DNA of 44,456 nucleotides from Coriobacteriia bacterium (GTDB taxonomy: Bacteria > Actinomycetota > Coriobacteriia > Anaerosomatales > Anaerosomataceae): positions 1-44,456 of the forward strand of contig JAOAFY010000007.1 of assembly GCA_026416035.1 (NCBI GenBank), in the 5' to 3' direction. The position numbers were made by a program, and so were the translations under genes. This document shows positions 8,833 through 16,661 of this stretch, in pieces. The notes below the pieces were generated by a model. It had not been told where the DNA came from. It worked only from the letters and a program-made list of their open reading frames with translations, and searched no databases. Position 1 is the first letter of the stretch, and every line of letters begins with the position of its first letter.

Positions 8833-9877
8833 GGCTCACGTACACCTTCCTGAGACGGGCACGCAATTCCTCGGCTCCGAGCCCCGCGAGCTTGCCGATG
8901 AGGAGCACGCGGAGCTGCCGCACCTCCGCTTCCCGAGCAAGCACGTACGCGACCACCGGCTCCGCTCCGAGGGGCACGGCGCGCCCCTCGCGCATCATGC
9001 GCACCGCCAGCGCGTCTGCAGCGACGTCGAGGCGGTCGAGCGCGAGCAGCTCCTCGACGGCCACGCCGCGCAACGCGCGCTCGGACGCCAGCCGCTCCGC
9101 AAGCTCCTCGAGCGGCAGCTGGTACGCCGCAGCGAGCCGCGCGCGCGAGATGCGCCCGCCTTCGAGCAGCCTCGGCTCGACCTCTGCGAGCGGCTCCGCA
9201 CGCCTGCGCGAACGCAGCACGCGCTTCACGTTCGCGAGATCCACCTGAAGCGAGACGTACTCGCGCAAGAACTCGCTCCCCGACGCCTTCGCCAGCGAGG
9301 CGAGCTCGGCGTAGGCCGCACGCTCGACGATGCCGTCCACCACCTCGAGCTTCGCGAGCGACCCGGCCACGGCACCGCCGTCACGCTCGGACCGCTCGTC
9401 CAGCTCGGCAAGAGCTTCGAGCACCTCCTGCGCGACGCGCCGCAGGTGCTCGGGGAGCGCCTCTACCGGCCCCGCCACGACCTCAGGCGGCACCGTCCCG
9501 AGCGACGAGAGGTCGGACTGCGCATCTGCGCCCAGCACCTCGGCCTTCAGCCGCGCGCGGAGGTTCGCGAAGTCGTGCCGGACGCGGAAGAACCGCACGA
9601 TAGGCTCAGGAAGGCCGAGGTCGGACACGAGCCCGTAGACCTCGTGCATCGCCGCTTCGAGCCCGCGCTCCACGCCGTCTGCGGTCTGCACGCCCTCCAG
9701 GTGCGGCCCGTACGCGGTGTCCGACAAGATGCGCTTCTGCTCGGCGAACGACGGCGCGTCGACGAGCCGCTCGTACGTCGCGTCGCGCAGCACGCGCACC
9801 TCCAGCGCACGGACGCGCCCGACGGCGTACCCGTACCTGAGCGAGTCACGCACGGCTTTCAGCAGCGGCGGCCGCAT
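8825..9877 (-). CDS. V-type ATP synthase subunit C
   Basis: A 350-residue subunit C (V0 d-like), the funnel-shaped adaptor that joins the central stalk to the membrane ring of K subunits. The sequence is mainly helical, with the typical N-terminus RYGYAVGRVRALEVRVLRDATYERLVDA and internal repeats of the DFANLRARLKA and DLANVKRVLRS type, reflecting the three-fold repeat of this family. The ATG is preceded by GGGGGGGAAGGG. It starts 3 bases after subunit E and overlaps subunit F. Confidence 0.93.
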   Translation of the reverse strand: MRPPLLKAVRDSLRYGYAVGRVRALEVRVLRDATYERLVDAPSFAEQKRILSDTAYGPHLEGVQTADGVERGLEAAMHEVYGLVSDLGLPEPIVRFFRVRHDFANLRARLKAEVLGADAQSDLSSLGTVPPEVVAGPVEALPEHLRRVAQEVLEALAELDERSERDGGAVAGSLAKLEVVDGIVERAAYAELASLAKASGSEFLREYVSLQVDLANVKRVLRSRRRAEPLAEVEPRLLEGGRISRARLAAAYQLPLEELAERLASERALRGVAVEELLALDRLDVAADALAVRMMREGRAVPLGAEPVVAYVLAREAEVRQLRVLLIGKLAGLGAEELRARLRKVYVSRG

Positions 9878-9880
9878 CCG

Positions 9881-10489
9881 CTACCCTTCCCCCCCGCCCA
9901 AGAACAGCGCACAGGCCAGCCGCTCCACCAGCCGGTCGCGCTCCGCGTCGATCAGACCCGCTACCGACAAGTCGACCGAATCACGCGTGCCGCGCAGCAC
10001 CACGCCGTGCTCCACGGGCGCCGGGTCGTCCGACGGCCGAAGCACGAGGCCCTCGCGCCCGGCCTCACGGGCCGCCTCCATCAGCGCCGCCTCCAACCCG
10101 GCCAGCCGCTCACGGTCCGCTTCGGCGACGAGCAGCTCCTCGCCGCCGCGCGCCGCGCGCACGACACGCTGGGCGATGAAGCGCGCGTAGCGATCGGGCT
10201 CGAGCGCCGCCAGGCCCGCGGCCACCCGTTCGAGCGCCTCTGAGATGAGCGCTTGCTTCGCTGCGAGCGCTTCATCCCGAGCCCGCAGCCGGGCCGCGGC
10301 GAGCAGGGCATCGGCCTCACGGCGTGCCTCCGCCTGGGTCTCCGCGACGATCCGCTCGGCACGCGCACGGGCGCGCTCCTCAGCGTCGCGCCGAAGCTCC
10401 GCCGCCTCCGCCTCGGCCTGCGCGAGGATCGCGCGCACCTCCGCCTCGGCGTCAGACGCTATTTGCTCGAGGATGTCCGCGAGAGCCAC
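9881..10489 (-). CDS. V-type ATP synthase subunit E
   Basis: A 202-residue peripheral-stalk subunit E. The first about 95 residues form a long charged right-handed coiled coil (EIASDAEAEVRAILAQAEAE...), followed by a globular C-terminal domain with the family's DxSV...GLIDAERDRLVERLACALF end. E pairs with subunit H/G to hold the A3B3 head still. The start is GTG with GGGGAG 4 bases upstream. The gene lies 10 bases after subunit K. Composition is very rich in Ala, Glu and Arg, as expected from a GC-rich coiled coil. Confidence 0.93.
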   Translation of the reverse strand: MALADILEQIASDAEAEVRAILAQAEAEAAELRRDAEERARARAERIVAETQAEARREADALLAAARLRARDEALAAKQALISEALERVAAGLAALEPDRYARFIAQRVVRAARGGEELLVAEADRERLAGLEAALMEAAREAGREGLVLRPSDDPAPVEHGVVLRGTRDSVDLSVAGLIDAERDRLVERLACALFLGGGEG

Positions 10490-10499
10490 GGCTCCCCCT

Positions 10500-11000
10500 C
10501 TACTGCAGCGCCTGCGCAGCGGTCTGCAGACCGAGCAGCATGAGGATCGTCACGATGAGCGAGAGCACCGCGTAGGTCTCGACCAGCGCCGGGAAGATGA
10601 GCGCCGGGGCGGGCTGGTCGGCCGCCACGATGCCTGCGGCCGCCGCGCCGGTCATGCCCTGGTAGATGGCGCTCACGAGGCACAGGAACCCCACCGGCAG
10701 GCAGGCCAGGAACACCTTGAACCCGATGGCTGCCGGCAGGTCGACCTTGCCGCCGAGCACGTTGAAGAAGATGACGACCAACACCGCGGCGATGAAGCCG
10801 TAGATGCCCTGCGTGCCAGGCATCGCCGCGAGCGGCAGCAGCTTGCCGAACTTGCTGCCGTCCTCCGACAGGATGCCCGACGCGGTGCTCGACGCGATGG
10901 TGATGCCGATCGCCGACCCGATTCCGCCGAGGATCGCAGCCACGCCGGCCCCGAGCAGCGCCCAGTCCGTGCCCGACATCCCGAGAATGACGTCCTTCAC
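10500..11000 (-). CDS. V-type ATP synthase subunit K (16-kDa proteolipid), Na+-type ligand set
   Basis: A 166-residue proteolipid with four membrane helices, made of two fused hairpins, that forms the rotating ion-carrying ring. Only the second hairpin has the ion-binding acid, E141 in ALVETYAV. T63-Q64 in helix 2 and Q114 in helix 3 line up by motif and almost by number with the Na+ ligands T64, Q65, Q110 and E139 of the Enterococcus hirae NtpK ring. This supports Na+ as coupling ion, though H+ is not excluded. The GTG start has GGAGG 9 bases upstream and overlaps the subunit I stop (GTGA). The same frame is open far upstream within subunit I, but that extension is not coding. Confidence 0.93.
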   Translation of the reverse strand: MKDVILGMSGTDWALLGAGVAAILGGIGSAIGITIASSTASGILSEDGSKFGKLLPLAAMPGTQGIYGFIAAVLVVIFFNVLGGKVDLPAAIGFKVFLACLPVGFLCLVSAIYQGMTGAAAAGIVAADQPAPALIFPALVETYAVLSLIVTILMLLGLQTAAQALQ

Positions 11001-13186
11001 GATCGCACGCCTCCTTCCCGCTGCGCCCCGGCGGGGTGCAGCACGACTGCCTTGGTCTTGTACGCGAACGGCGCGAACGGCGTACCGCCGTTGCCGTAGA
11101 ACTTGCCGAAGAACTCCACGAACTGCAGGCGCGCCGGGTGCACGAACGCGCCGAGCAAGTTGATGACGACGTTGAACACGTGTCCGCCCACGAACACGGC
11201 TGCCGCGAGCAGCGCGACGACGGCGCCGGCGACGATGCCGACGGGGCCCCTCGAGAACAGGCCAGACGCACCGCTCCACACGAGGTTGGCCAGGATGTTG
11301 AACACCATGCCCACGAGCGTGCCGGACAACCCGAGCGCGGCAAGCCGCGTGTAGCTCAAGATGTCTCCCATGAACGACGTCATCCCGTACACCGCGTATG
11401 CGCCGCCCAGAAGCCCCGCCACGGCGCGGCGCACGCTCTTCGAGACGGCGAGCCCGACGGCGGTGCAGGCGAGCAGGATCCAGCCCGCGACGGCCGGGCC
11501 GTCGAACGCGAGCACCATCACCCACGCGATGAACAGCACGACCCAGCCGACGCCGATCGCGCGGTCCCAGGCCGCGACCTGCTCGTCCTTCGCGAGCGCC
11601 GCCTCGATGGCGTGCCCCTTGAGCAGCATCGCTCCGCCGAGGCCGAGCGCCAGCGCCCAACCTGTGGCTGCCGGCACGGCCGCAGCCACTCCGATCAGCG
11701 CAGCAAGCAGGATGGTCGATAGCTGGTCGCCGATGGCCGACGAGTAGTCTTGCTGCCGGGCGGCGTCGTACGCGGCTACCAGCACGCCGAAGAACACCTG
11801 CACCATCCCGATGACGACGGTGAACAGCAAGAAGGTGGTCAGCTGACCGAGCGGGTCGAGCAGCCGCGGCACCGGCACGACGGCGCGCACCGCTTCGTAG
11901 TCGAGCGCGAAGTACGACCCGAAGGCGACGCCTGCTACCATGGCGCCCACGCCGCCGAGCATCATCAGGTCGCAGAACCGCTTGACCCCCCAAGCGACGT
12001 CGATCCGGTGCTTGATGAACCAGAAGCCCGCGATCAGCATGAGTCCGTACCCGACGTCGCCGATGCAGATCGAGAAGAACAGCAAGAAGAACGGGGCGAT
12101 GAGCGGGGTCGGATCGATGTCGCGGTACCGGGGCCGGCCATACAGGTCTGTGAGCAGCTCGAACGGCTTGAGCAGCCTCGGATTGTCGAGCTCCACCGGA
12201 GGCTCCTCGTCTGGAAGCGGCTCGCGAAGCTCGTAGTCGACGAGGTGTCCGGCGGCCGCGAGCGACGCCTCCAGTTCCGCGCGCCGCTTCGCGGGCACCC
12301 ACCCGGTGATCACCACCGTGCGGTCGGTCGCGCCCATCGACTCCCGCGCGAGCACCGCCTCGCGCTCGGACAGCAGCGCCTCGAGCAGCGCCACGACGTC
12401 GCGGTACCGCCGGGCCGCGAGCTCGCGGAGACGCTCCTCGTAGCGGTCCCGCTCCTCCTCGATCCGCGCGATTGCGTCGCGGGCGAGCTCGATCTCCTCG
12501 GCGGGATACCCCGCCACGCCCGACGGGAACGCCACGTCACGGTAGGAAGTGAGCGCGAGCGTCGCCCTCGCCTCGTCCACGACCGACCTGTGCGCGAGCA
12601 CCACCCACGCCGCCCGGGAACCGACGGGGCCGAGCTCCTCGACCGAGATGAGAGGCGAAACCTCGCGCAGCCGCTGCCTGATCGCCGCACCTTGCGCGGC
12701 GGGCACCGTGCCCGTGAGCAACCGCACCTGCTCGGTGTCGCGCAGACGCTGCACCTCGATGCGCAGGTCGCGCCACGGCTCCAGCTCGGCGATCAGGTGC
12801 CGGAGCCGCTCTCGCTCCCGTTCGCCCGAGGCGATACGGTCCGTGAGCGTCAGGCACTCTTGGTACAGCGTCTGGAACGCGGCGTCCGGTTCGAGCGCCT
12901 CGAAGCTCCCGGCATCGAGGTGGATCTTCTCCGAGACGAACGCCGCGAATGGGCGGTCGTCCTCGCGACGCTTCCCGAGCACCTCGACCACGAACTTCGC
13001 GTCCGCAATCTGCTCGTCCAGCCACCGCAACCGCGCCTCGTCGTCGCTGGAGACCGCGCGTCCCGGCAGCTCGTAGGGCACCGCTTCAAGATCGAGCGCG
13101 CCGGCTGACTGGAGCCGGTCTACCACGTCGTCCACGGCCGCCTTGTGCACCACCACCGTGGCTCTGAGCATGCGCGCGACGGCCAT
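10997..13186 (-). CDS. V-type ATP synthase subunit I (stator a-subunit)
   Basis: A 729-residue subunit I. The N-terminal about 370 residues are a soluble alpha/beta plus coiled-coil arm that binds the peripheral stalks. The C-terminal half has about seven or eight membrane helices beginning near IAPFFLLFFSICIGDVGYGLML, shortly after the typical NPRLLKPFELLTDLYGRPRYRDIDPTP segment. This subunit provides the ion half-channels next to the K ring. It starts 2 bases after subunit H and overlaps the K start. Several plus-strand frames stay open opposite it but carry no recognisable protein. Confidence 0.95.
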   Translation of the reverse strand: MAVARMLRATVVVHKAAVDDVVDRLQSAGALDLEAVPYELPGRAVSSDDEARLRWLDEQIADAKFVVEVLGKRREDDRPFAAFVSEKIHLDAGSFEALEPDAAFQTLYQECLTLTDRIASGERERERLRHLIAELEPWRDLRIEVQRLRDTEQVRLLTGTVPAAQGAAIRQRLREVSPLISVEELGPVGSRAAWVVLAHRSVVDEARATLALTSYRDVAFPSGVAGYPAEEIELARDAIARIEEERDRYEERLRELAARRYRDVVALLEALLSEREAVLARESMGATDRTVVITGWVPAKRRAELEASLAAAGHLVDYELREPLPDEEPPVELDNPRLLKPFELLTDLYGRPRYRDIDPTPLIAPFFLLFFSICIGDVGYGLMLIAGFWFIKHRIDVAWGVKRFCDLMMLGGVGAMVAGVAFGSYFALDYEAVRAVVPVPRLLDPLGQLTTFLLFTVVIGMVQVFFGVLVAAYDAARQQDYSSAIGDQLSTILLAALIGVAAAVPAATGWALALGLGGAMLLKGHAIEAALAKDEQVAAWDRAIGVGWVVLFIAWVMVLAFDGPAVAGWILLACTAVGLAVSKSVRRAVAGLLGGAYAVYGMTSFMGDILSYTRLAALGLSGTLVGMVFNILANLVWSGASGLFSRGPVGIVAGAVVALLAAAVFVGGHVFNVVINLLGAFVHPARLQFVEFFGKFYGNGGTPFAPFAYKTKAVVLHPAGAQREGGVRS

Positions 13187-13188
13187 CG

Positions 13189-13494
13189 TCAGCCCGCCAG
13201 CTCCTCGACGACCTCTTTCGCAGCCGCGCTCAAACGCCGGCGCGCCGCGGACACCGCGGCGTCCGTACGCTCGCGTGCCTGCGCGACGACGGCCTCCGCC
13301 TCAGCCTGCGCCTGAGCCACGATGGCAGCCGACAGCTCAGCGGCACGCGCGCGCGCTGCCTCTTCCGCCTCACGAACGAGACGCTCCGCGTCCTGCTTCG
13401 CCTGCACCTTGAGCCGCTTCGCCTCTTCGCGTGCCGCCTGGATGCGGGCGCGTGCTTCGTCTTCTGCGCGCAAGACGCTCTCGAGCCGCTCCAT
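13189..13494 (-). CDS. V-type ATP synthase subunit H (G-like peripheral-stalk coiled coil)
   Basis: A 101-residue, almost entirely helical protein (MERLESVLRAEDEARARIQ then repeating Ala/Glu/Arg heptads). It matches the H (also called G) subunit that pairs with E in the peripheral stalk of A/V-type ATPases. It is the first gene of the operon, 2 bases before subunit I. ATG 13494 is preferred because AAGGGG lies just upstream and the coiled coil begins there. The frame also allows an upstream start at 13542, which would add 16 unlike residues. Confidence 0.8.
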   Translation of the reverse strand: MERLESVLRAEDEARARIQAAREEAKRLKVQAKQDAERLVREAEEAARARAAELSAAIVAQAQAEAEAVVAQARERTDAAVSAARRRLSAAAKEVVEELAG

Positions 13495-13532
13495 CTCAGC
13501 CCCTTCTGGGATCTCGGGCACCGTGCCGCACG

Positions 13533-13538
13533 ATTCTA
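13533..13538 (-). promoter_or_regulatory. Probable -10 box of the V-ATPase operon
   Basis: On the minus strand TAGAAT lies about 39 bases upstream of the subunit H start codon, in the only gap before the ten-gene operon. No good -35 is visible at 17 bases. It is the best candidate promoter because all later genes overlap or abut. Confidence 0.4.
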
Positions 13539-13657
13539 GCACTGCCGCGGTATTCGGGAGCGCATCTTGGTACCCTACGTGCTATGAGCATCAGCGTGAA
13601 CAGCAACGACACTTCCGCGCTTGGCGCGGCGGACTGCACGGCGAAGGCGGCTTCGTG

Positions 13658-14494
13658 ATGCCGGACCGTCGGATCACGCTGCGCCCACGGCGATACCGCC
13701 GTCGGCGCTCTGCCCTTCCCGCAGGCGTCTACGGGCTTGCCGGCGCTGCCCTGGTGCTCTCAGCAGCAGCCGCCGGGTTGCTCTCAGGGGCTCGGCACGT
13801 GCCAGCTTCGGCCGTCGTCGAGCGGCTCTCGCGACCCGCCGCGGCAGCGGCGGCGCTCCGCGACCCCACGCCGTTGCTCGCCCGGCACGGCTCGCTCTAC
13901 CTCCGTCTGCCGGTCGACCCGCAGGCCGCCACCCAGGTGGCGTTCCACCAGGCATCAGGCGACAGGGCCGTCCACCTCGACGCGCTCGTCCCTGACGCGA
14001 GCGTCAAGGATGCGGCCCGGATGAAGGCCGTGGTCCCGGCCGACGGTCCTGCCGCGACGGACGCTGAGGAGGCCGCGACGATCTGGCACGGCTCGGTCAT
14101 CCGGCTGTGGCGCAGCAACCGCCGCGGCGCGCCCGACACGGCCATCGACTGCGGCGCCGAGCCGGGAGCCGGGGTGTTCGCGCCCGTGTCCGGCACCGTC
14201 GTGGCGGTCCGCCCTTACAAGCTGTACGGGCGTTTCGACGACTTCGAGATCCACATCAGGCCCGAGGGGTTCGACCACCTCGACCTGGTGCTCATACACG
14301 TCGACGACGTGAGCGTGAAGGCCGGGGACCGGGTCGAAGGTGGAGTCACGCGCATCGCGCGCGTACGCAAGATGTCAGACAAGACCGACCTGCAGCTCGC
14401 CGCCTACACCCGCAACGGCGGAGACCACGTGCACGTTCAGCTCAACCGCACAGAACCTTCGCAGCCGCCCTCGGCGCTTGACGGCGGGTCCTGA
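13658..14494 (+). CDS. Exported M23/LytM-fold protein, probably degenerate
   Basis: A 278-residue protein with a basic N-terminus and one hydrophobic segment (about residues 24-45), so it is secreted or membrane-anchored. The C-terminal about 110 residues resemble a LytM (M23) fold, with PGAGVFAPVSGTVVAVRPYK and an HxH motif, H257-V-H259 in GDHVHVQ. The first zinc ligand pair of M23 enzymes (HxxxD) is not seen where expected: the sequence there reads TAIDCG, with no His. It may be inactive or a binding domain. ATG 13658 has GAAGG upstream and overlaps the stop of a possible 24-codon frame (13584-13658). Its 3' end overlaps the convergent DUF951 gene by 58 bases. Confidence 0.75.
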   Translation: MPDRRITLRPRRYRRRRSALPAGVYGLAGAALVLSAAAAGLLSGARHVPASAVVERLSRPAAAAAALRDPTPLLARHGSLYLRLPVDPQAATQVAFHQASGDRAVHLDALVPDASVKDAARMKAVVPADGPAATDAEEAATIWHGSVIRLWRSNRRGAPDTAIDCGAEPGAGVFAPVSGTVVAVRPYKLYGRFDDFEIHIRPEGFDHLDLVLIHVDDVSVKAGDRVEGGVTRIARVRKMSDKTDLQLAAYTRNGGDHVHVQLNRTEPSQPPSALDGGS

Positions 14495-14709
14495 GGCCCC
14501 TCCTCGGTGACGGCGGCCTGCTCGATGAAGCCCCGGAAGCGGCGGTCGAAGTCGTAGCGCAGCAGGCGCACCGCCCGGCCGCAGCCGCGGCACTTCAGCC
14601 CGATGTCCATTCCGAGCTTCGTCACTTCCCACTCGTTCGCGCCGCACGGGTGCGGCTTCTTCAGGCGCACCACGTCGCCGACGCGTACCGGGACGATGGG
14701 TATCGGCAT
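14437..14709 (-). CDS. DUF951 family protein
   Basis: A 90-residue DUF951 protein. The core (VRVGDVVRLKKPHPCGANEWEVTKLGMDIG, then LKCRGCGR) is the family signature, including a CxxC pair that could bind metal. Members are usually about 65 residues and of unknown function, often next to core genes in Gram-positive bacteria. This one has a polar C-terminal tail of about 25 residues that runs antisense into the 3' end of the M23-like gene. The ATG at 14709 has GAGGAGG 7 bases upstream. Confidence 0.85.
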   Translation of the reverse strand: MPIPIVPVRVGDVVRLKKPHPCGANEWEVTKLGMDIGLKCRGCGRAVRLLRYDFDRRFRGFIEQAAVTEEGPQDPPSSAEGGCEGSVRLS

Positions 14710-14792
14710 ACCGGTCCTCCTCGCCTCGGCTCGACGTCCCGCCGTGCAGTCGCGCACGGCCGGCTGGGGCAGCGCAGGCGCGCGCCGCACGG

Positions 14793-14819
14793 TTGCACGC
14801 CCGACGCAGCGAGTATACC
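14793..14819 (+). promoter_or_regulatory. Possible promoter of the ACT-domain/UPF0210 pair
   Basis: TTGCAC (14793-14798) and TATACC (14814-14819) are separated by 15 bases, shorter than ideal, and lie 36 bases before the GTG of the ACT-domain gene. The same site read on the minus strand gives TATACT (14812-14817), which could instead serve the divergent DUF951 gene. Confidence 0.35.
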
Positions 14820-14854
14820 GTGAAGCGGCACGCATCCGAGAGGAAGGGACGCCT

Positions 14855-15130
14855 GTGAAGACGCGCGCCATCCTGTCCGTGCTCGGCGAAGACCGGGTCG
14901 GCATCGTTGCGGCAGTGTCCGGGACGCTCGCCCAGTGCGGCGTCAACATCGAGGACATCCGGCAGACCATCCTGTCGGGCGTGTTCTCCATGACCATGCT
15001 GGTGACCGTCGACGAGGAGGCCTGCCCGTTCGACCGCGTGCAGGCGCGTCTGGCCGAGGTGGCGAACGACCTCGGGTTGCAGATCACCCTGCAGCGCGAG
15101 GACGTCTTCCGCTTCATGCACCGCATCTGA
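14855..15130 (+). CDS. ACT domain protein, UPF0237 family
   Basis: A 91-residue single ACT domain of the UPF0237 family: KTRAILSVLGEDRVGIVAAVS, then NIEDIRQTILSGVFSMTMLV and the diagnostic C-terminus REDVFRFMHRI. ACT domains bind small ligands such as amino acids. This family has no proven reaction. The start is a GTG with AGGAAGGG upstream. The next gene, UPF0210, follows after 12 bases. This two-gene arrangement is widespread, so the ACT protein is probably the regulatory partner of UPF0210. Confidence 0.93.
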   Translation: MKTRAILSVLGEDRVGIVAAVSGTLAQCGVNIEDIRQTILSGVFSMTMLVTVDEEACPFDRVQARLAEVANDLGLQITLQREDVFRFMHRI

Positions 15131-15142
15131 GGGGAGGCTTCG

Positions 15143-16507
15143 ATGCTCCAACTCTCGCCTGAGGAGATCGCCGAGACCCTCACGATGATCACCCAGCAGC
15201 ACTTCGACATCCGGACGGTGACGCTCTCGCTCTCGCTCACCGGCTGTGCGGCCGACACCGTCGAAGGGGTGGCCGAGCGCATCTACGAGCGGGTGACGCA
15301 AAGCGCAGAGAAGCTCGTCGAGACCTGCGAGCGGCTGGCGCGCGAGTTCGGGGTGCCGATCGTCAACACGCGTGTGGCGGTCACGCCCGTGGCGGAGGTG
15401 GCACCCGCAGGGGCGGCCGACCTCACCCCCATCGCCCACGCCCTCGAGCGCGCCGCACAGGCCGTCGGCATCGACTTCATCGGTGGGTTCTCGGCACTGA
15501 TGCACAAGGGCATCGGGGCCGCGGACCGTGCGCTCGTCGCATCGCTGCCCGGATCGCTCTCGACGACCGAGCGCGTCTGCGCGTCTGTCAGCGTGGCGTC
15601 CACGCGCGCGGGCATCAACATGGATGCGATCCTGCTGACGGCGGACGCGATCGTCGAGACCGCCCAGGCGACTGCCCACCGCGACGGAGTGGGATGCGCG
15701 AAGCTCGTGGCCTTCTGCAACGTGGTCGAGGACAACCCTTTCATGGCCGGCGCCATGCACGGCGCGGGCGAGCCCGACGCGTGCGTGAACGTGGGCATCT
15801 CGGGCCCGGGCGTCGTTCGCGCCGTCGTCCGTTCGCTGCCCGACGATGCCGACCTGACCGCGGTTGCGGAGGCGATCAAGGCCACCGCCTTCAAGATCAC
15901 CCGGGCGGGCGAGCTCATCGCCCGCGAAGCGGCGTCGCGCCTGGGCGTGCAGATGGGTATCGTGGACCTGTCGCTTGCACCTACACCGGCCGAGGGCGAC
16001 AGCGTCGCGGAGGTGATTGAGGCAATCGGAGTCGAGCGATGCGGGGGACCCGGCACCACCACGGCGCTCGCGCTGCTGAATGACGCCGTCAAGAAGGGCG
16101 GGGCGATGGGCACCTCGAGCACGGGCGGGCTGTCAGGTGCGTTCATCCCCGTGTCCGAAGACGCCGGCATGGCGCGGGCGGCGGCAACCGGGGCCCTCTC
16201 GCTCGAGAAGCTCGAGGCGATGACCTCCGTGTGTTCCGTCGGGCTCGACATGATCGCCGTCCCAGGAGACACCCCCGTCGAGACCCTAGCGGCAATCATC
16301 TCCGACGCGTGCGCGATCGGCGTGGTGAACAACAAGACGACCGCGGCCCGGATCGTGCCTGTGCCACACAAAGGGCCAGGAGAGACCGCGTACTTCGGCG
16401 GGCTTCTTGGATCCGCTCCCGTCATGAGCGTCAACGAGTGGGCCGGCGTGCGGCTCGTACGGCGCGGAGGGCGGATGCCCGCGCCCCTGTCGGCGCTCCG
16501 GAACTGA
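15143..16507 (+). CDS. UPF0210 (DUF711) family protein
   Basis: A 454-residue UPF0210/DUF711 protein, full length for the family. Recognisable blocks include DIRTVTLSLSLTGCA, a central GIDFIGGFSALMHKG and INMDAI region, and GGPGTTTALALLNDAVKKGG. The fold is related to glycyl-radical enzyme-like and ACT-linked proteins by some classifications, but no reaction is established. It is cytoplasmic, with no signal peptide. The ribosome site GGGGAGG is 5 bases before ATG 15143. Pairing with the UPF0237 gene supports a shared role. Confidence 0.93.
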   Translation: MLQLSPEEIAETLTMITQQHFDIRTVTLSLSLTGCAADTVEGVAERIYERVTQSAEKLVETCERLAREFGVPIVNTRVAVTPVAEVAPAGAADLTPIAHALERAAQAVGIDFIGGFSALMHKGIGAADRALVASLPGSLSTTERVCASVSVASTRAGINMDAILLTADAIVETAQATAHRDGVGCAKLVAFCNVVEDNPFMAGAMHGAGEPDACVNVGISGPGVVRAVVRSLPDDADLTAVAEAIKATAFKITRAGELIAREAASRLGVQMGIVDLSLAPTPAEGDSVAEVIEAIGVERCGGPGTTTALALLNDAVKKGGAMGTSSTGGLSGAFIPVSEDAGMARAAATGALSLEKLEAMTSVCSVGLDMIAVPGDTPVETLAAIISDACAIGVVNNKTTAARIVPVPHKGPGETAYFGGLLGSAPVMSVNEWAGVRLVRRGGRMPAPLSALRN

Positions 16508-16527
16508 GACCGCTTAGGCGACGAGCG

Positions 16528-16614
16528 GCCGCCGTGCAGAGTTTGTGTGCCGCTCGTCACACTATTGCGACATTCGGCAGAAAGTCCTGGCCTCGGCCTA
16601 CGCGCGTACCGATA
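16528..16614 (+). promoter_or_regulatory. LytTR-like box and conserved upstream block of the 889-residue surface protein
   Basis: The gap 16508-16661 has the block TGTGTGCCGCTCGTCAC (16544-16560), TATT (16563), CGGCAGA (16575) and CCGATA (16609). The same elements recur at identical offsets before the gene at 19541 (19387, 19406, 19418, 19452). GCCGCTCGT (16549-16557) fits 7 of 9 positions of the LytTR half-site consensus as I recall it. A poor second copy (GCCGCCGTG) lies 21 bases upstream. GACGAGCGGC (16520-16529) also pairs with GCCGCTCGTC, so part of this could be a terminator of the UPF0210 gene. Whether the block acts as promoter, operator or leader RNA cannot be settled by eye. Confidence 0.5.
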
Positions 16615-16661
16615 TATGGGGCGACTGCCGCACACGGCAGCAACGACAGCAAGAGGCCGCC

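Noticed and set aside
11750-13108. 452-codon plus-strand frame opposite V-ATPase subunit I
   Set aside because: Its composition is a low-complexity His/Arg/Glu shadow of the subunit I coding strand, with no start signal or domain.
16518-16560. Inverted repeat GACGAGCGGC/GCCGCTCGTC as a plain terminator of the UPF0210 gene
   Set aside because: The 19-base loop is long and no T-run follows, and the right arm is part of the block conserved before 19541, so a regulatory site is at least as likely. I list it only inside the regulatory feature.
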